64,000 bases of DNA from Mesostigma viride (Eukaryota; Streptophyta; Mesostigmatophyceae; Mesostigmatales; Mesostigmataceae), in assembly GCA_009746045.1 (NCBI GenBank), contig RPFO01001055.1, positions 1 through 64,000 on the forward strand, in the 5' to 3' direction. The stretch's first letter is position 1. Each line of letters starts with the position of its first letter. Both the position numbers and the translations under genes were made by a program. The notes below the pieces were generated by a model. It was not told where the DNA came from, did no database searches, and was given only the letters and a program-made list of their open reading frames with translations. Shown piece after piece: positions 13,730 through 24,488 of the stretch.

Positions 13730-14494
13730 CTAACTGTGCCCGCCTGCGTTTCCGACTTGAATCATGACGGGCACGTTATGAAGTGTACATTGGCACCATG
13801 GCAATGTGACCTCTCCAGTGTTTTATCAATTCCTGCCTTCTGGTGGAATAAGAATCTGCATTGGAATAAGAGCCACCGGGACACCGCCTCAGGCCAGCTC
13901 AGGCCTCTGCGGTCATCCCATACACGTGTACGTGATCCCACGCGCAAGTGCCGGGGGGCGTACATTGTAATTTGTTGGCGGGTAAGTACCCTGAAGCGAG
14001 ATACAGCTGTCTTTCCAGGTGTCAAGTCGTTGCAGCACCAGTCAGGGGAAAACCCCACGTGGCTGACTGCAGCTTCGCGATGCAAGGATGTACAGTATAC
14101 CCCTCTCCTGGTTGCTGGTAGCAACCAGCAAGGACTGCTCATGTACAAGGACTGCTCATGTAGTTGGGTATATGAAAACCTAGACAAGGACCTACTGTAG
14201 AGCTAAAATGTCTGTAAGTCGACTTTGGTTTCAGAAGAGCTACAGAGTATTCCTGGGAAACGTTGAAGGGACCTGGAAAAAGTCGTGATTTGCTAAAATA
14301 TGGTTCTCCGATGTTTGCAGCCAGCCGGCCCTAATTGCACTAGTCAGTTCTTTCCCACTTTTTGAAGTGGCATTGTCATCGACGCGTACGTAAACAGGAT
14401 TCTACTAGCCTATTCTCTCCAATATCCCCGCATGGAATCACCTCAGTGTCACCGGCCTTCACCGGCCCTTAAGTCGGATGTTCGATTTAGCGAG
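13730..14494. promoter_or_regulatory. Divergent intergenic region between nucleotidase and coiled-coil genes
   Basis: About 765 bp between two predicted start codons pointing away from each other. It should hold both promoters and 5' UTRs. I see no convincing TATA box or other named element. A 154-aa plus-strand open frame (13736-14200) has no recognisable domain. Confidence 0.4.
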
Positions 14495-17400
14495 ATGACT
14501 TACAAGTTGACGCTATTGAAGAATCTGCTGAACGAACAGAGGGTGAGGACATGAACATTCTAGCTGAAATTATCACTTGCCCAGCAAGTAGGGAGGTATG
14601 CGGTATCAGCCAGTTTCGAAACTCGTTATTAAATGTGCGCCCGTTGCCTTCCTGATTCGATGCGCGGTCCGGCAGGGTAAAGTGACTTTGTTGGAAGAGC
14701 AAGTTGAGGACGTCAAGAAAGCGAAGGCCGCCGCAGAGGCTCAATGGGCAAAAGATTTGGCAAGCAAATGCTCAGAGAATAGACAACTTCGCGAGGAGTG
14801 TGAAAGCCGATCAGCAGAGGTTCGTGTCGCTGCAGCAGCTGTGTTTTGATCTTATAAATATTTGAAGTTTCTGTGTGTATTCGCAGCATGGGACTAAATA
14901 CCTCATCTGTTATTTGCTATATTTCCACCTTGCTCCCAATGTGCATTATCAGCAGATGCATGCGCTGCGGACATCTGTACAACCTTTGCAGGATAAACTT
15001 GACGCAAGTTTGCAAAACAGCGCCATATCGTTGCTGACGGCGCGTTCTGAGCTGGAAAAAACAAAGGTGGGGAAATGTTTGTTACTTGGGGTGTTAGACG
15101 CTGCAGTTTTGATGCCCCCAAGCTGTCTGTCAAGGTCAATTGTGCATGAACCATGATCATATCGCCATCGCTTATGAAGCTTATTTCAACTTAATAATGC
15201 GTTATGTTTTCCCCAGATATCAGTAATTCCATGCAGTTGCTTGTGCGTCATAAATCTGTTGGCAATTCTTACCATACGAGTGTGCAAGCCAGCTTAGCGG
15301 AGCTGATAAATGTATTCTTCTTTCTGTACGTGGGGCAGGCGTCAGAGCTCTCACTGCGCATGCAGCTGCGTACAAAGGAGGTGGAGCTGTCCTCCACGCG
15401 CAACGAGCTGTCGGCGCAGGCGCAGCGCGTCAACAGCTTGGTCGAGAAGCTCGGGCAGCTGGAATCGCTGCTGCAGGGCACCAAGGAAGAGATGGCCCGC
15501 AAGGAAAAGCTGGGTACGAGACCTTTGCGGATTAGGGAGGGAGGGGACGGGGAAGCATGCCAATGCATGCCATGCATACATGTGCATGTATGCATACCCT
15601 ACATGTGTGTGCATGTGTAGTACTCATGCATGTGTGCACGTATACATGCCATGCATGTGTGTGCATTAATTGAGAACATAATTAAGAACATACCTCCGTG
15701 GGGAGGATATGTAACACATATCCCTAAGAAGGGGCATATGGTTTTCAAAACATTATAGGCGACAACCTGCAGGTGGTTGGTGTAAACTGCCACCTACTCG
15801 GGGTGCACAATTGAGTTGCACCTGCACCACCGTGTATTCCAGCAGCTGTGCAAAGTTGCGGACATGGGGTGGGAGATGATCATGGCTAGGCAATGGCTCG
15901 GGCATGATGGTGTCTCAGCAGAGAGTGGCTCTCTGCATGGGCAAAGCATGGCTGACTCATAGCGGATGCAGTAAGGCATGTGTGTGCATGTGTGCACGTA
16001 TGCAACGAACGACGATGTAAGATTGGTTGATATTAGTTAATTTTGGCTACGTCCTCTAGGTTTGTACGTCACACTACAACCAGATTCCAGCCGTGGTCAA
16101 CGCGCCTACTGCGGCGATAATAGAATATCGCGTAGGTCCGTGCGTAGTACTCCTGCGCACTTAGGTCTAATGGTGAGTCATCTTCTATAGATTCAGCAAT
16201 ATCGGACATACTGGCACCCCTCTCCGGTAAAGAGGTTTTTCGCAGTTGGGCTGTTTCGAAACGTTAAGTGAGATGCCTTCGGATCAGGAGACTCACACAG
16301 CCGCGAAATTATGCCAAAGGTCCTATGTTCGATTCGTTGCTGGTAGCTTCTGGGCTTTCCTACTTTCTGTGTTCCGCGGAATCTCAGATGTGGGCCGCTA
16401 GCTTTTTCACGTTTGTTGCTTTCTGATCTTACGACAATGTATACATGTCCCGCGTTCGTCTTGTTCTCCTCTTCTCATCCTATCCTGCTGATGTCATGCT
16501 CTTCATGCATGCAGCCCGCACCAGGTCCAATATGGAGTCATTATGGGAGGCAGCTTGTTGTCATTTAGCCGCAGTCTCTTTTTATGACTAGTGAGATCGC
16601 GCCCGTACTTATGTTTGGTAATCTTATTTTGGTCACTTTGGCCACGAATTTATTTGCGGTACACCAGTCTCCATAGCTGGTCTGCTTACATCCCAAGCGG
16701 CTTGCCTCCCTTCCCCCCCATTCCCTTAACGAACCTCGTTGTTGTTCGATCGTACGTTGCAAGCACAATCGTCAGGAAAAGTGGTGTGTGAGCCCTAATC
16801 AGCGTTGCCAGCCTTGAACGTGATTTCCACGCCATATGCTTATCGTGGTTTCGCCGGCCAGGTTCCTAAGTTAATTTGGCCTGAATATCCGTGGTGTCCC
16901 CGATGGCTTACACATCCCCCTCATCGGTGGCATCTGCCCTTCCTGCCATAGTTAGCCTGCCCGCTCACCCTTGTTGCTAACATACTGCATTTGCCAGGAT
17001 CGGCCGCTTCTGTCCTGTGTCGCCGCAATGCTTCATTCCTCGCTACCTACCTCGGGTGTGTCTGCCCCGCGCATCATGCACCGGCTGCTTTCCTGTGCAC
17101 CATCTGCTTCTATCTGTGTCACCTGCCTCTCTGTGCATCATCTGCTCCCTTCCCCCCGGCTGCAACCCCTACCAGTGGGTGCGCTCCCCGCGCGCATTGA
17201 AGAGATCAACAAGCGCGCCGATGCCGTGCTGGCCCAGAACGAGGCACTGCAGGTCAGCATGGCGGCGCTGCGAGGGGATAAGGCGCGGCTGCAGGAGGCG
17301 GCGGTGGAGGCGCAGATGGAGGTCGAACGGTGCAAGAAGGCGGCACAGATGCACGCCACCGAGGCCCAGGCAATATCCTACCTGACATGGCACACGTGCT

Positions 17401-20400
17401 GGCTTGAAGTGCTTGTGCAAAGTCTACATGTCTGATTGTTTGTATTCCACTTTCTTGGGAGTAAAAGGGGAGGTTGCACACAGTGATAAGTGGCCCGTAG
17501 CTGTGTGGCCCATGTGGAGAGATTAGGGAAGGGCGCATGCCTGGGCAGGCAGGCAGGCATTCTGAATGGCCTGGCAGCCAGGGGGGCAAATGTGTGGATA
17601 CTGCCCATCCAGGGCAGTATCAACAGAGTATATTTCTGCCAGCTCTCCCATAACAGGCAGCACAATTGCGTTTATGGTCCTGCATCCCTGCCTTGGGCTT
17701 AGTCTTTCTGAGCAGCAAGCAGCAGGGATGATCAGAGGCTTTCCCCTTGCCTCTTTGTACTCCAGTTTACACTACGCCTTCGTTTTATGTTTGGGAATTG
17801 AGCTCTGCGCGGTGTGGTCCCCTCTCACTATCGCTCTGGATCCTTGACACGGTGGAAGAAATCGTCCATCATTTTGGTTCATGGTCACTGTCCCTGTCCA
17901 TTTCTCCATGCCACCTAACGTTGTTTTGGGCTATTGTTGATCTTGTAAAGCACTTGCGTGACATGCTCGCACTTAAAGAAGACGTCATCGTGGAGACCAG
18001 GCAGGAGGCGGCGCAGCTGAGGGAGAAGAAAAGGGAGGCGCAGGCACTGCTGGCGGATACTTCGGCGGCGGTGATGCAGCTGGAGAGCGCGCTGGCAGAG
18101 GCTAGGGCGGCGCAGGAGGAGCACAAGGGCCGGGCAAATAGTGAGACAAGCGAGGTGCGGTGATAGACTGAGGAAAAACCAAGCATCCATTATATCTTTG
18201 CATGCACTCTGCGGTGTCCGCATTGGCCTATCTACGCATTGAGCCTTATTGCCTCACATTGTTGAGCCTCATCATTGGCGCGGCAGGCCAGGTTGTGTGT
18301 GCTTTGGGCGGGCAAGGCACAGATGCTCAACGCAATGCTGGCATGCTCCCCCAGCTATTGAAGATTAGAAATATTTATTACATGATAGCGGCTGAGCTGT
18401 GCATTGTGGAGACAGGCTGCTGCTGTTTGGCGGACTGGGTGAGTGGGCCATTGTACAGACAGGGGTCGCATGTTGGGTGTATGATAGGGTCACATTGCGT
18501 GTGATGTCTGCGGGCATCATGCCGGGTTGCATCCAAGGCTATCTGGAAGGTATGCAGTTTTTCTGGATGAAGGTCATCATATCCATTGCAACCATTCGCA
18601 TGAGCCGTCCATCCGGTCAAGCCCGCCATGCTACCTGGAGGCTACTGGGTTTGTAAACCAAACCCAGACTAGCTAGCATATGTGAAAGGAAACTGGCCTT
18701 GGTACTACAGCTTCGCAAGGCAACCTTACTTGTCGGGTCCACCGACCTTTGGGTCACCTGGATGACCTGGCCTTTGACATCGTCTCGTCTTGAACCGTTC
18801 TTACTTTCCCTTTTCTTTTCACGTTCGGTCTTGTCCCTTTTCTTTCCATTAATAATTCCTTCTCCTCGATCACATGCAGCATGGGTAGGGTTGGGACGAG
18901 TCCTCTAGGGATTTTCGCTCACATGACACATCCTTTTCGTTCATTAATGAATGGTCGGGAGGAATGCATTATTGTGATGCCTTTTACACCACCAACACGT
19001 CTCATGCAAATGAACTCGTTCCTTATGTCTCTCATTTATTGATCCCCCACCAGTATGCCCCTGACTTGTTATATCCCTGATTGTGCCCCTCATTTGTCTC
19101 TGGTGTGCCCCTCAATCTGTCCCTAGCTCATCGCACTTCCAGCAAGTCCCCAAGTCATTATGATGCCCCTTGAGCCTATGACCCATGTCTCATGATGTCC
19201 CGCACTATGCCCACTGTCTCCCATCTGCCCTATGCCCTCATCATGTCCCTCTGATTACGCCCCCCTCCTATGTGCCCCCCTCAAAATGTGTCCTAGGTCC
19301 CTCAAAGTGTCCGGCACTATGTCCGTTGCCCCCCTCATGTCCCGATCTCATGCCAGCGCAGGCCCGCTGGCTGCAGGAGCGTGCGCGGATGGAGGCCGAG
19401 GACCTGCGCGCAAGGTGGGTGCATATGTGATGGCCGTGGGTAGCAACTCCTCTGTTACATCCATGGCGCGCAGACGTGTTCGATACCAGCAGAATGGTGG
19501 GATCTTGCAATCAATTATTTGGTTGTGCTAATTTAGGGTTCTTTCAACATCAATTAGCTCGTATGTTCCTTAAATGTTTCTGGCTAAGAGGAATGAATCA
19601 CCAGCAGTGCCAGGTATGTAAATTTGAACTGCTGATGCTGAAGTGTCGTGTGCTGATTCGCATATGGCGAGGGCTGTGGGCAATCAAATATTACCAGCTA
19701 GGGAGGGGGGCAGGCACTACATAAAAGGTTGATTATAGCCACGCATCAAATAGAACCAGCTAGGGGGGGGGGGGCAGGCACTGCATGAAAGGGTGATTAT
19801 AGCCACGCATCAAATAGAACCAGCTAGGGGGGGGGCAGGCACTGCATAAAAGGGTGATTATTGCCACGCGTGCATAGCTCGTGCACACGTGCACAGACAT
19901 CGCAGACACAGACACATGCGTGCGCGGGTCTGCAGTTTGATGGCCTGAAATTTGCAGAGGAACACTTCAGAAACCCATGGTTGTGTGCGGCCTGTTTGTG
20001 TGTACGTGTGTGTGACGTGGCTTCACCCATGTCTCAATCAAACAACCAGCGCAGGCCATATTACAGATATCTGCCCACTTTTGGCCCTGAGCATGTTTCC
20101 GTGCTTGTTGACATGTGCAATTTGTATCATCTCTCGAAGCTGCACTGGTCTCGATGGATGTCTTATGAATGCACTAAAGAGCAAGTGTGTGTGGCGCTGG
20201 TGTGCATGCTTTTACGGTTTACCTCCTCTCGGACTATGACAGCGACAGTGTCTGTCTAATGGCAGATAGAGAATGCCCTGACAGGCGTGGGCCATTCCCT
20301 CATGAACGTGTTGTTTGCCCTAGGCCAGCACCCAGTCTGAAGTTGCCCTTTCTCTCCTGTACCCAGTAAGGACGACAAGGGGTGTTTGACAGTAGCGATT

Positions 20401-21175
20401 TGTGGTATTTACGTTTTTATGCATGCAGGCTGGAAAACCTGACATAAACGATTCTGTTGGTTCCATCCATGTACGTGCACACCCTCTCCTGGATCGCCCG
20501 GGCCACCTTCTCGCTTCTCTCAGGTACATCGTGCTCTTCAAGCAGAGTGCGACCGCCCGCACCACCACTGCAACCGTCTCACAGGGAGCCAGCTGCGAGC
20601 CTCTGCTGGGACAATCGATGGATGCCAGCACGCAGGCAGGTGCAGATGGCCTGCCATGCAGAATCACAGGGGAGGAGCCGCGCGTGAATGCTGCAAAACC
20701 TACGAGCGTGATGGTAGCGTTGAGGGAGGGCATGTCCCTGCCTGTTGCGTCTGCCAGGGGAACTGAGGTGTCTGGGGACTCAGGCATTGCTGCTGTGCCG
20801 GCCAGCAGCGCAGATGGTGTTCCCTGTGACGAAGCGCGGGATGTGCCGGAGGATGGGACCGTCAACGTGATGGTGCAGGCAGATTCTGTGCACGAGCACC
20901 CAACTGCGTCTAAGATAACCAGTGGCGAGGAGCAACTGTGTGTTACCCTGCATATTGTCACCAAGCCAGCACCTAAGATAGTCTTGGACTCTGCCGAGCA
21001 GGCCTCAGGGCCGGCAGAAGGCGACGGTGTCAGTGTCCAGCTTCATTGCAAAGATGTAGCGCGGAAAAGAAGGCTCAGCGGCTGTGACGAAGAACTGTGT
21101 GGGACTGCGAAGCGAGCAGCGCCAGTGTTGGACTACGAAGCGAGCAGCGCCAGTGTTGGACTGCTCCAGCTATGA
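14495..21175 (+). CDS. Coiled-coil protein of unknown function, 8 exons
   Basis: I do not recognise the family. Proposed exons: 14495-14542, 14676-14819, 14953-15066, 15339-15513, 17176-17369, 17951-18154, 19362-19414, 20524-21175 (stop TGA). Phases agree at every join: 0, 0, 0, 1, 0, 0, 2. The protein is about 527 aa. Residues 1 to about 310 are almost continuous heptad-type coiled coil rich in E, K, Q, A and L (for example LLEEQVEDVKKAKAAAEAQW, ARIEEINKRADAVLAQNEAL). The last about 216 residues are low-complexity and mostly disordered, with a basic patch ARKRRLS near the end and a 27-bp duplication in the codons near 21110-21170. The exon ending at 17369 would need a GC donor (CAG|GCAATA), and the acceptor at 17950 is weak, so that junction is uncertain. 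The start is the first ATG of exon 1, and upstream exons may exist. Confidence 0.7.
15665..15990 (-). mobile_element. TTAAT-tailed dispersed repeat, copy 1 (intronic)
   Basis: Shares its body with 22480-22671 and 34387-34665: a TTAAT-type tail, 'acctccgtggggaggatatg', 'gaaggggcatatgg', a cacctgcaccacc block, and 'cagcagagag...gctctctgcatggg'. The AT-rich repeat sits at the 3' end (low coordinates), so this copy is on the minus strand. No coding is visible. It is probably the 3' part or a non-autonomous derivative of a LINE. Confidence 0.75.
16068..16420 (+). mobile_element. tRNA-related SINE-like element, copy 1 (intronic)
   Basis: Approximate limits. Resembles the element at 22081-22407: a palindromic gtagtactcct hairpin near 16145, a cccctctccggtaaagagg segment, then gttaag ... 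gccaaaggtcc ... gttcgattc near 16320-16340. The last is a good Pol III B box (GGTTCGANTCC-like). It lies in the long intron before the fifth exon of the coiled-coil gene. Confidence 0.55.
19690..19870. repeat. About 65-bp tandem repeat, nearly 3 copies, with G-run
   Basis: Units contain ccagctaggggggg, gcaggcactgcat, aaagggtgattatagcc and acgcatcaaatagaa. They lie in the last intron of the coiled-coil gene. The G-runs differ in length between copies. Confidence 0.9.
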
Positions 21176-21544
21176 TGTGTAAAATTGTAGCAACGTGATC
21201 GAACTGATCAAGTCGATAAACTATCCGCCATTCGTGCAAGCGTGTTGTTTTAGTATGATCTACTGACATCATGAAGACGTCGATTAATTAATTGATTATT
21301 TAAACACGTGCATGCTCCTGTTGAGGAGTCACGGAGCACCGGAGTGCTTGTAATGCCTGTATGTGCACAATGGGAAGAAAGGGCAGAGACCCCCTTTCTC
21401 CTTCATGCCAGAGGCATGCCACAGCAGCAATCGGACACGATAGACGATCCAGCAAATTCTGTGGGTGCAATAAGGCCCGCGTGAGCATATCATAAAAAGG
21501 AGCGTGGGCAAGTAAGCGAAGCATAGCAAGGACGTAGCTAGCAT
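21176..21544. other. 3' flank of the coiled-coil gene
   Basis: No gene recognised. Short AT-rich stretches (attaattaattgattattta near 21280) follow the stop. Nothing else stands out. Confidence 0.4.
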
Positions 21545-22460
21545 GGCTGTAGAGGACATGGGGGGCCTATAGGACTCATTGCCATTGCCTATAGCCATGA
21601 TCATCTTCCACCCCACATGCCATGACCTATCCACAGCAGTTGCGCCTGGCCGACCTAGTGGTCCCATCCCCGTTTGAACATCGCGTCAGTCCCTCTCTCT
21701 TGTCTGGACTGCTATGCAGAACAAGCGGAGGTGGAGGACGATTGTCCAGGCTCACACGCCAGCCCCTGTACGTGGGCAAGCCCCCCCCCCCCCATGAGGA
21801 AGGGGCGCTTTGCTGAGTAGAGTAGTTAGGGTTTTCTAGATTAGAGTAGCTTAAGTAAAAGTAAGTAAGTACTTGCGTGTCATGCGCAATGGCATGCCAC
21901 GGAGTACTATGCTAATCTCATTAGAAAAAATAATTACACAAAAGTTTAAACAAATATTGTCTGCATCATTCCCCAACCAGCTCTAGATGGGGAATAAAAG
22001 AAGAGTAGCTTAGAGTTAGATTAGTTCGGTTTCGCGGCTTCGCCCACCTCCGTCCATATCCAGCAAGGGAACATATGTGCCGTCTCACGTTGCGAGACTG
22101 AACAAGTCTCGCGCGGGCAGACACGTGTGTAGTACTCCTACACACAGATCTCGAGTGATTTATCTAGTACCAAATCCGAAAGGCTTGCATCACTCCCCGG
22201 ACAGGAGAACTTTTGCGGATTACTGTAGGTGTAAGTTGGCGATGCCATGTTAACCGGAGACGTCCGTCCTATAGTCAGCGAAAGTTGGTGCCAGAGGTCC
22301 CCAGTTCGATTCCGGTCGGATTCATTTGCAGATCGCGTTTTTCCGCGTTTTCCGCGGCTCGGCACTAAACGCAAATGGTTTTCACCTTTGCGGAGTGTCT
22401 GATCAGAATATGTGCTACATGATCTCCCAATGGAACGTCATGTTATAATTTATTTAATTG
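21545..22460 (+). mobile_element. 5'-truncated LINE 3' end, split by a SINE insertion
   Basis: 21545-22080 matches the 3' end of the other LINE copies: gaggacatggggggcct, catgacctatccacagcag, the C-terminal reading through LADLVVPSPFEHR, the proline/lysine tail, and then 'ttagttcggtttcgcggctt'. The terminal part resumes at 22408 (atatgtgctacatgatctcccaa ... gttataatttatttaatt). The 327 bp between is the SINE listed separately. Confidence 0.85.
22081..22407 (+). mobile_element. tRNA-related SINE inserted into a LINE, with target-site duplication
   Basis: The 327-bp insert is flanked by atatgtgc at 22073-22080 and 22408-22415. Uninterrupted LINE copies (32935 region) have this site once. Inside are a gtgtgtagtactcctacacac hairpin (22130 region), a cactccccggacaggag segment, an A-box-like tatagtcagcgaaagttgg, and a B box in cagttcgattccgg (about 22305-22319). 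The tRNA fold is degenerate. Together these indicate a Pol III SINE. Copy 1 is at 16068-16420. Confidence 0.75.
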
Positions 22461-22479
22461 TTAATCTTCCACCCCATAT

Positions 22480-22671
22480 CCGCGACTCTGCACAGCTGCC
22501 ATGGAATACATGGTGGTGCAGGTGCGCCTCAATTGGCATGCACCCCGAGCAGGTGGCAGCTAGTTTACACCAACCACCTGCAGGTTGTCGCCTAGAATGT
22601 ATTGAAAACCATATGCCCCTTCTCAGGGCCCCACGGAGGTATGTTCTTAATTAATTAATTAATTAATTAAT
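22480..22671 (+). mobile_element. TTAAT-tailed dispersed repeat, copy 2
   Basis: Same family as 15665-15990 but on the plus strand: atggaatacatggtggtgca, gcaccccgagcaggtggcag, ccaaccacctgcaggttgtcg, catatgccccttctc, ccccacggaggtatgttc, then (TTAA)n. Its tail runs directly into the CATT array. Confidence 0.8.
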
Positions 22672-23278
22672 ATTCATTCATTCATTCATTCATTCATTCA
22701 TTCATTCATTCATTCATTCATTCATTCATTCATTCATTCATTCATTCATTCATTCATTCATTCATTCATTCATTCATTCATTCATTCATTCATTCATTCA
22801 TTCATTCATTCATTCATTCATTCATTCATTCATTCATTCATTCATTCATTCATTCATTCATTCATTCATTCATTCATTCATTCATTCATTCATTCATTCA
22901 TTCATTCATTCATTCATTCATTCATTCATTCATTCATTCATTCATTCATTCATTCATTCATTCATTCATTCATTCATTCATTCATTCATTCATTCATTCA
23001 TTCATTCATTCATTCATTCATTCATTCATTCATTCATTCATTCATTCATTCATTCATTCATTCATTCATTCATTCATTCATTCATTCATTCATTCATTCA
23101 TTCATTCATTCATTCATTCATTCATTCATTCATTCATTCATTCATTCATTCATTCATTCATTCATTCATTCATTCATTCATTCATTCATTCATTCATTCA
23201 TTCATTCATTCATTCATTCATTCATTCATTCATTCATTCATTCATTCATTCATTCATTCATTCATTCATTCATTCATT
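22672..23278. repeat. (CATT)n microsatellite, about 150 units
   Basis: 607 bp of an apparently perfect 4-bp repeat. It begins at the TTAAT tail of the preceding dispersed element, which suggests that the tail seeded it. Confidence 0.98.
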
Positions 23279-23370
23279 CTGGAGATCCTGCTTGCGGCGG
23301 AGGTATTCCAGCCACAGGTCGTGTCGCTGCTGCTGCTGAGCGGGGGTCAGGTCGTCGAAGACGTAAATGC
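23279..23370 (-). pseudogene. Short coding fragment, probably a retrotransposon ORF
   Basis: On the minus strand about 29 codons read without a stop, including DDLTPAQQQQRHDLW and LEYLRRKQDLQ. 'DDLTPAQ' followed by a basic helix resembles the C-terminal part of L1-type ORF1 proteins. It could also be a stray exon of an unknown gene. No start or further exon was found. Confidence 0.35.
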
Positions 23371-23599
23371 AGTAATAATACCAAAATACGTTCAAGCAGG
23401 CATGCCTGCAGGCGTATGTGTATGCGTGCGGCCATGCAGTTGGGCAACATGTGATTGCGACTGGGATGTGTACTTATGATTCATTCATATTCTCGCAACA
23501 CTACATTTAGTGAGGATCCATTGACTGGCCAGCGTGGAGAGTGTTTGTGCATGGCTTTGGCCCGCACATGTGCGGGCACAGTAAAATGCATGTGCGGGC

Positions 23600-24020
23600 T
23601 GCTGCTACTGGGTGCTGGCGGAGCTAGCTCATCTATGCTGCCGACACGACGCTCCTCGAGGAGCCAGCCCACATCCAAACTTGGCAGGTCTGTCTCGCAA
23701 TATCGAGGCCGGGTCGTGGGGCTCGAGGTTAGCAAGCAGACAAAAGCTAGTCCAGTCGGGGTCGCGGCCCCCCCGCCTGAGCCTAGGCTCCTGGGCGGCT
23801 CCGCTGTGCCATACCGGGACCGCTTCAAGTACTGGGCAGCTTCTCCCCAATTGTGAGGACGACATTGACATCTGGATAGGCCACAGCTGGTCCACCCTGC
23901 GACGCTACCGTGCCCTGTGGTGCCAGCCCTTGGGCATGCTCGATAAACAAGATCTCTTCAAGGCTCATGTCCTCCCCGCCCTCACCTACGGGCATGGACG
24001 CTCACGGCAGCATTAGAAGC
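23600..24020 (+). pseudogene. LINE reverse-transcriptase fragment, decayed
   Basis: Nucleotide-level relative of 42990-43400 in the long LINE. It contains the equivalent of the YADD region (here YAADTTLLEE), AHIQTW, YRDRFK, and the ...LWC(R)QPLG / KQDLFKAHVLPALTYG stretch, but frames shift repeatedly and internal parts are missing. Confidence 0.75.
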
Positions 24021-24488
24021 TCGGCTGGATGGCGGGATGGCTTTGCAGCGTAACCACTCTAAGGCGGGCCAAGCATGCCATAACCCACGACCTCCAATTA
24101 GCTGCCATTGCGACACATCAGCACGCACACTTGTGGCCAACCTCCCATACCAGCCAATGACTATGACCCCATCATAGTCAGCACTTGCTGAGTCAGCAGG
24201 GAACCCATGTCATGTCGCGCAAATGGGGCTCACCCGCCATGTAAGCTACTGGGGAGACTGGTCTCAGCTGCGCGGTATATTTTTAGCGGCATGCGGGGCA
24301 CGTGCTGCGGCGTTTGCTGACAGTGGCCATAGTTGAGAGCCACGCAGTTGCACGCTTTCCTTGCAGTCTTGCTCAGGACCAGAACTGGGGTATCCGGCCC
24401 CTTAAAAGTCTACCGAGGGGTCGCACTTGCAAAGCCTAGGACCACCTACCACGACCTAGTCCAGTCTAGGACTGCCAAAGGGTTTTCT
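24021..24488. other. Intergenic, 3' side of the POLE3-like gene
   Basis: About 470 bp with no gene recognised. It holds the 3' UTR of the minus-strand gene ending at 24489. Confidence 0.4.

Noticed and set aside
22290-22325. A functional tRNA gene at the B-box-like gttcgattcc
   Set aside because: No acceptor stem or intact cloverleaf. The sequence recurs in a second element at 16320, so it fits a SINE better.
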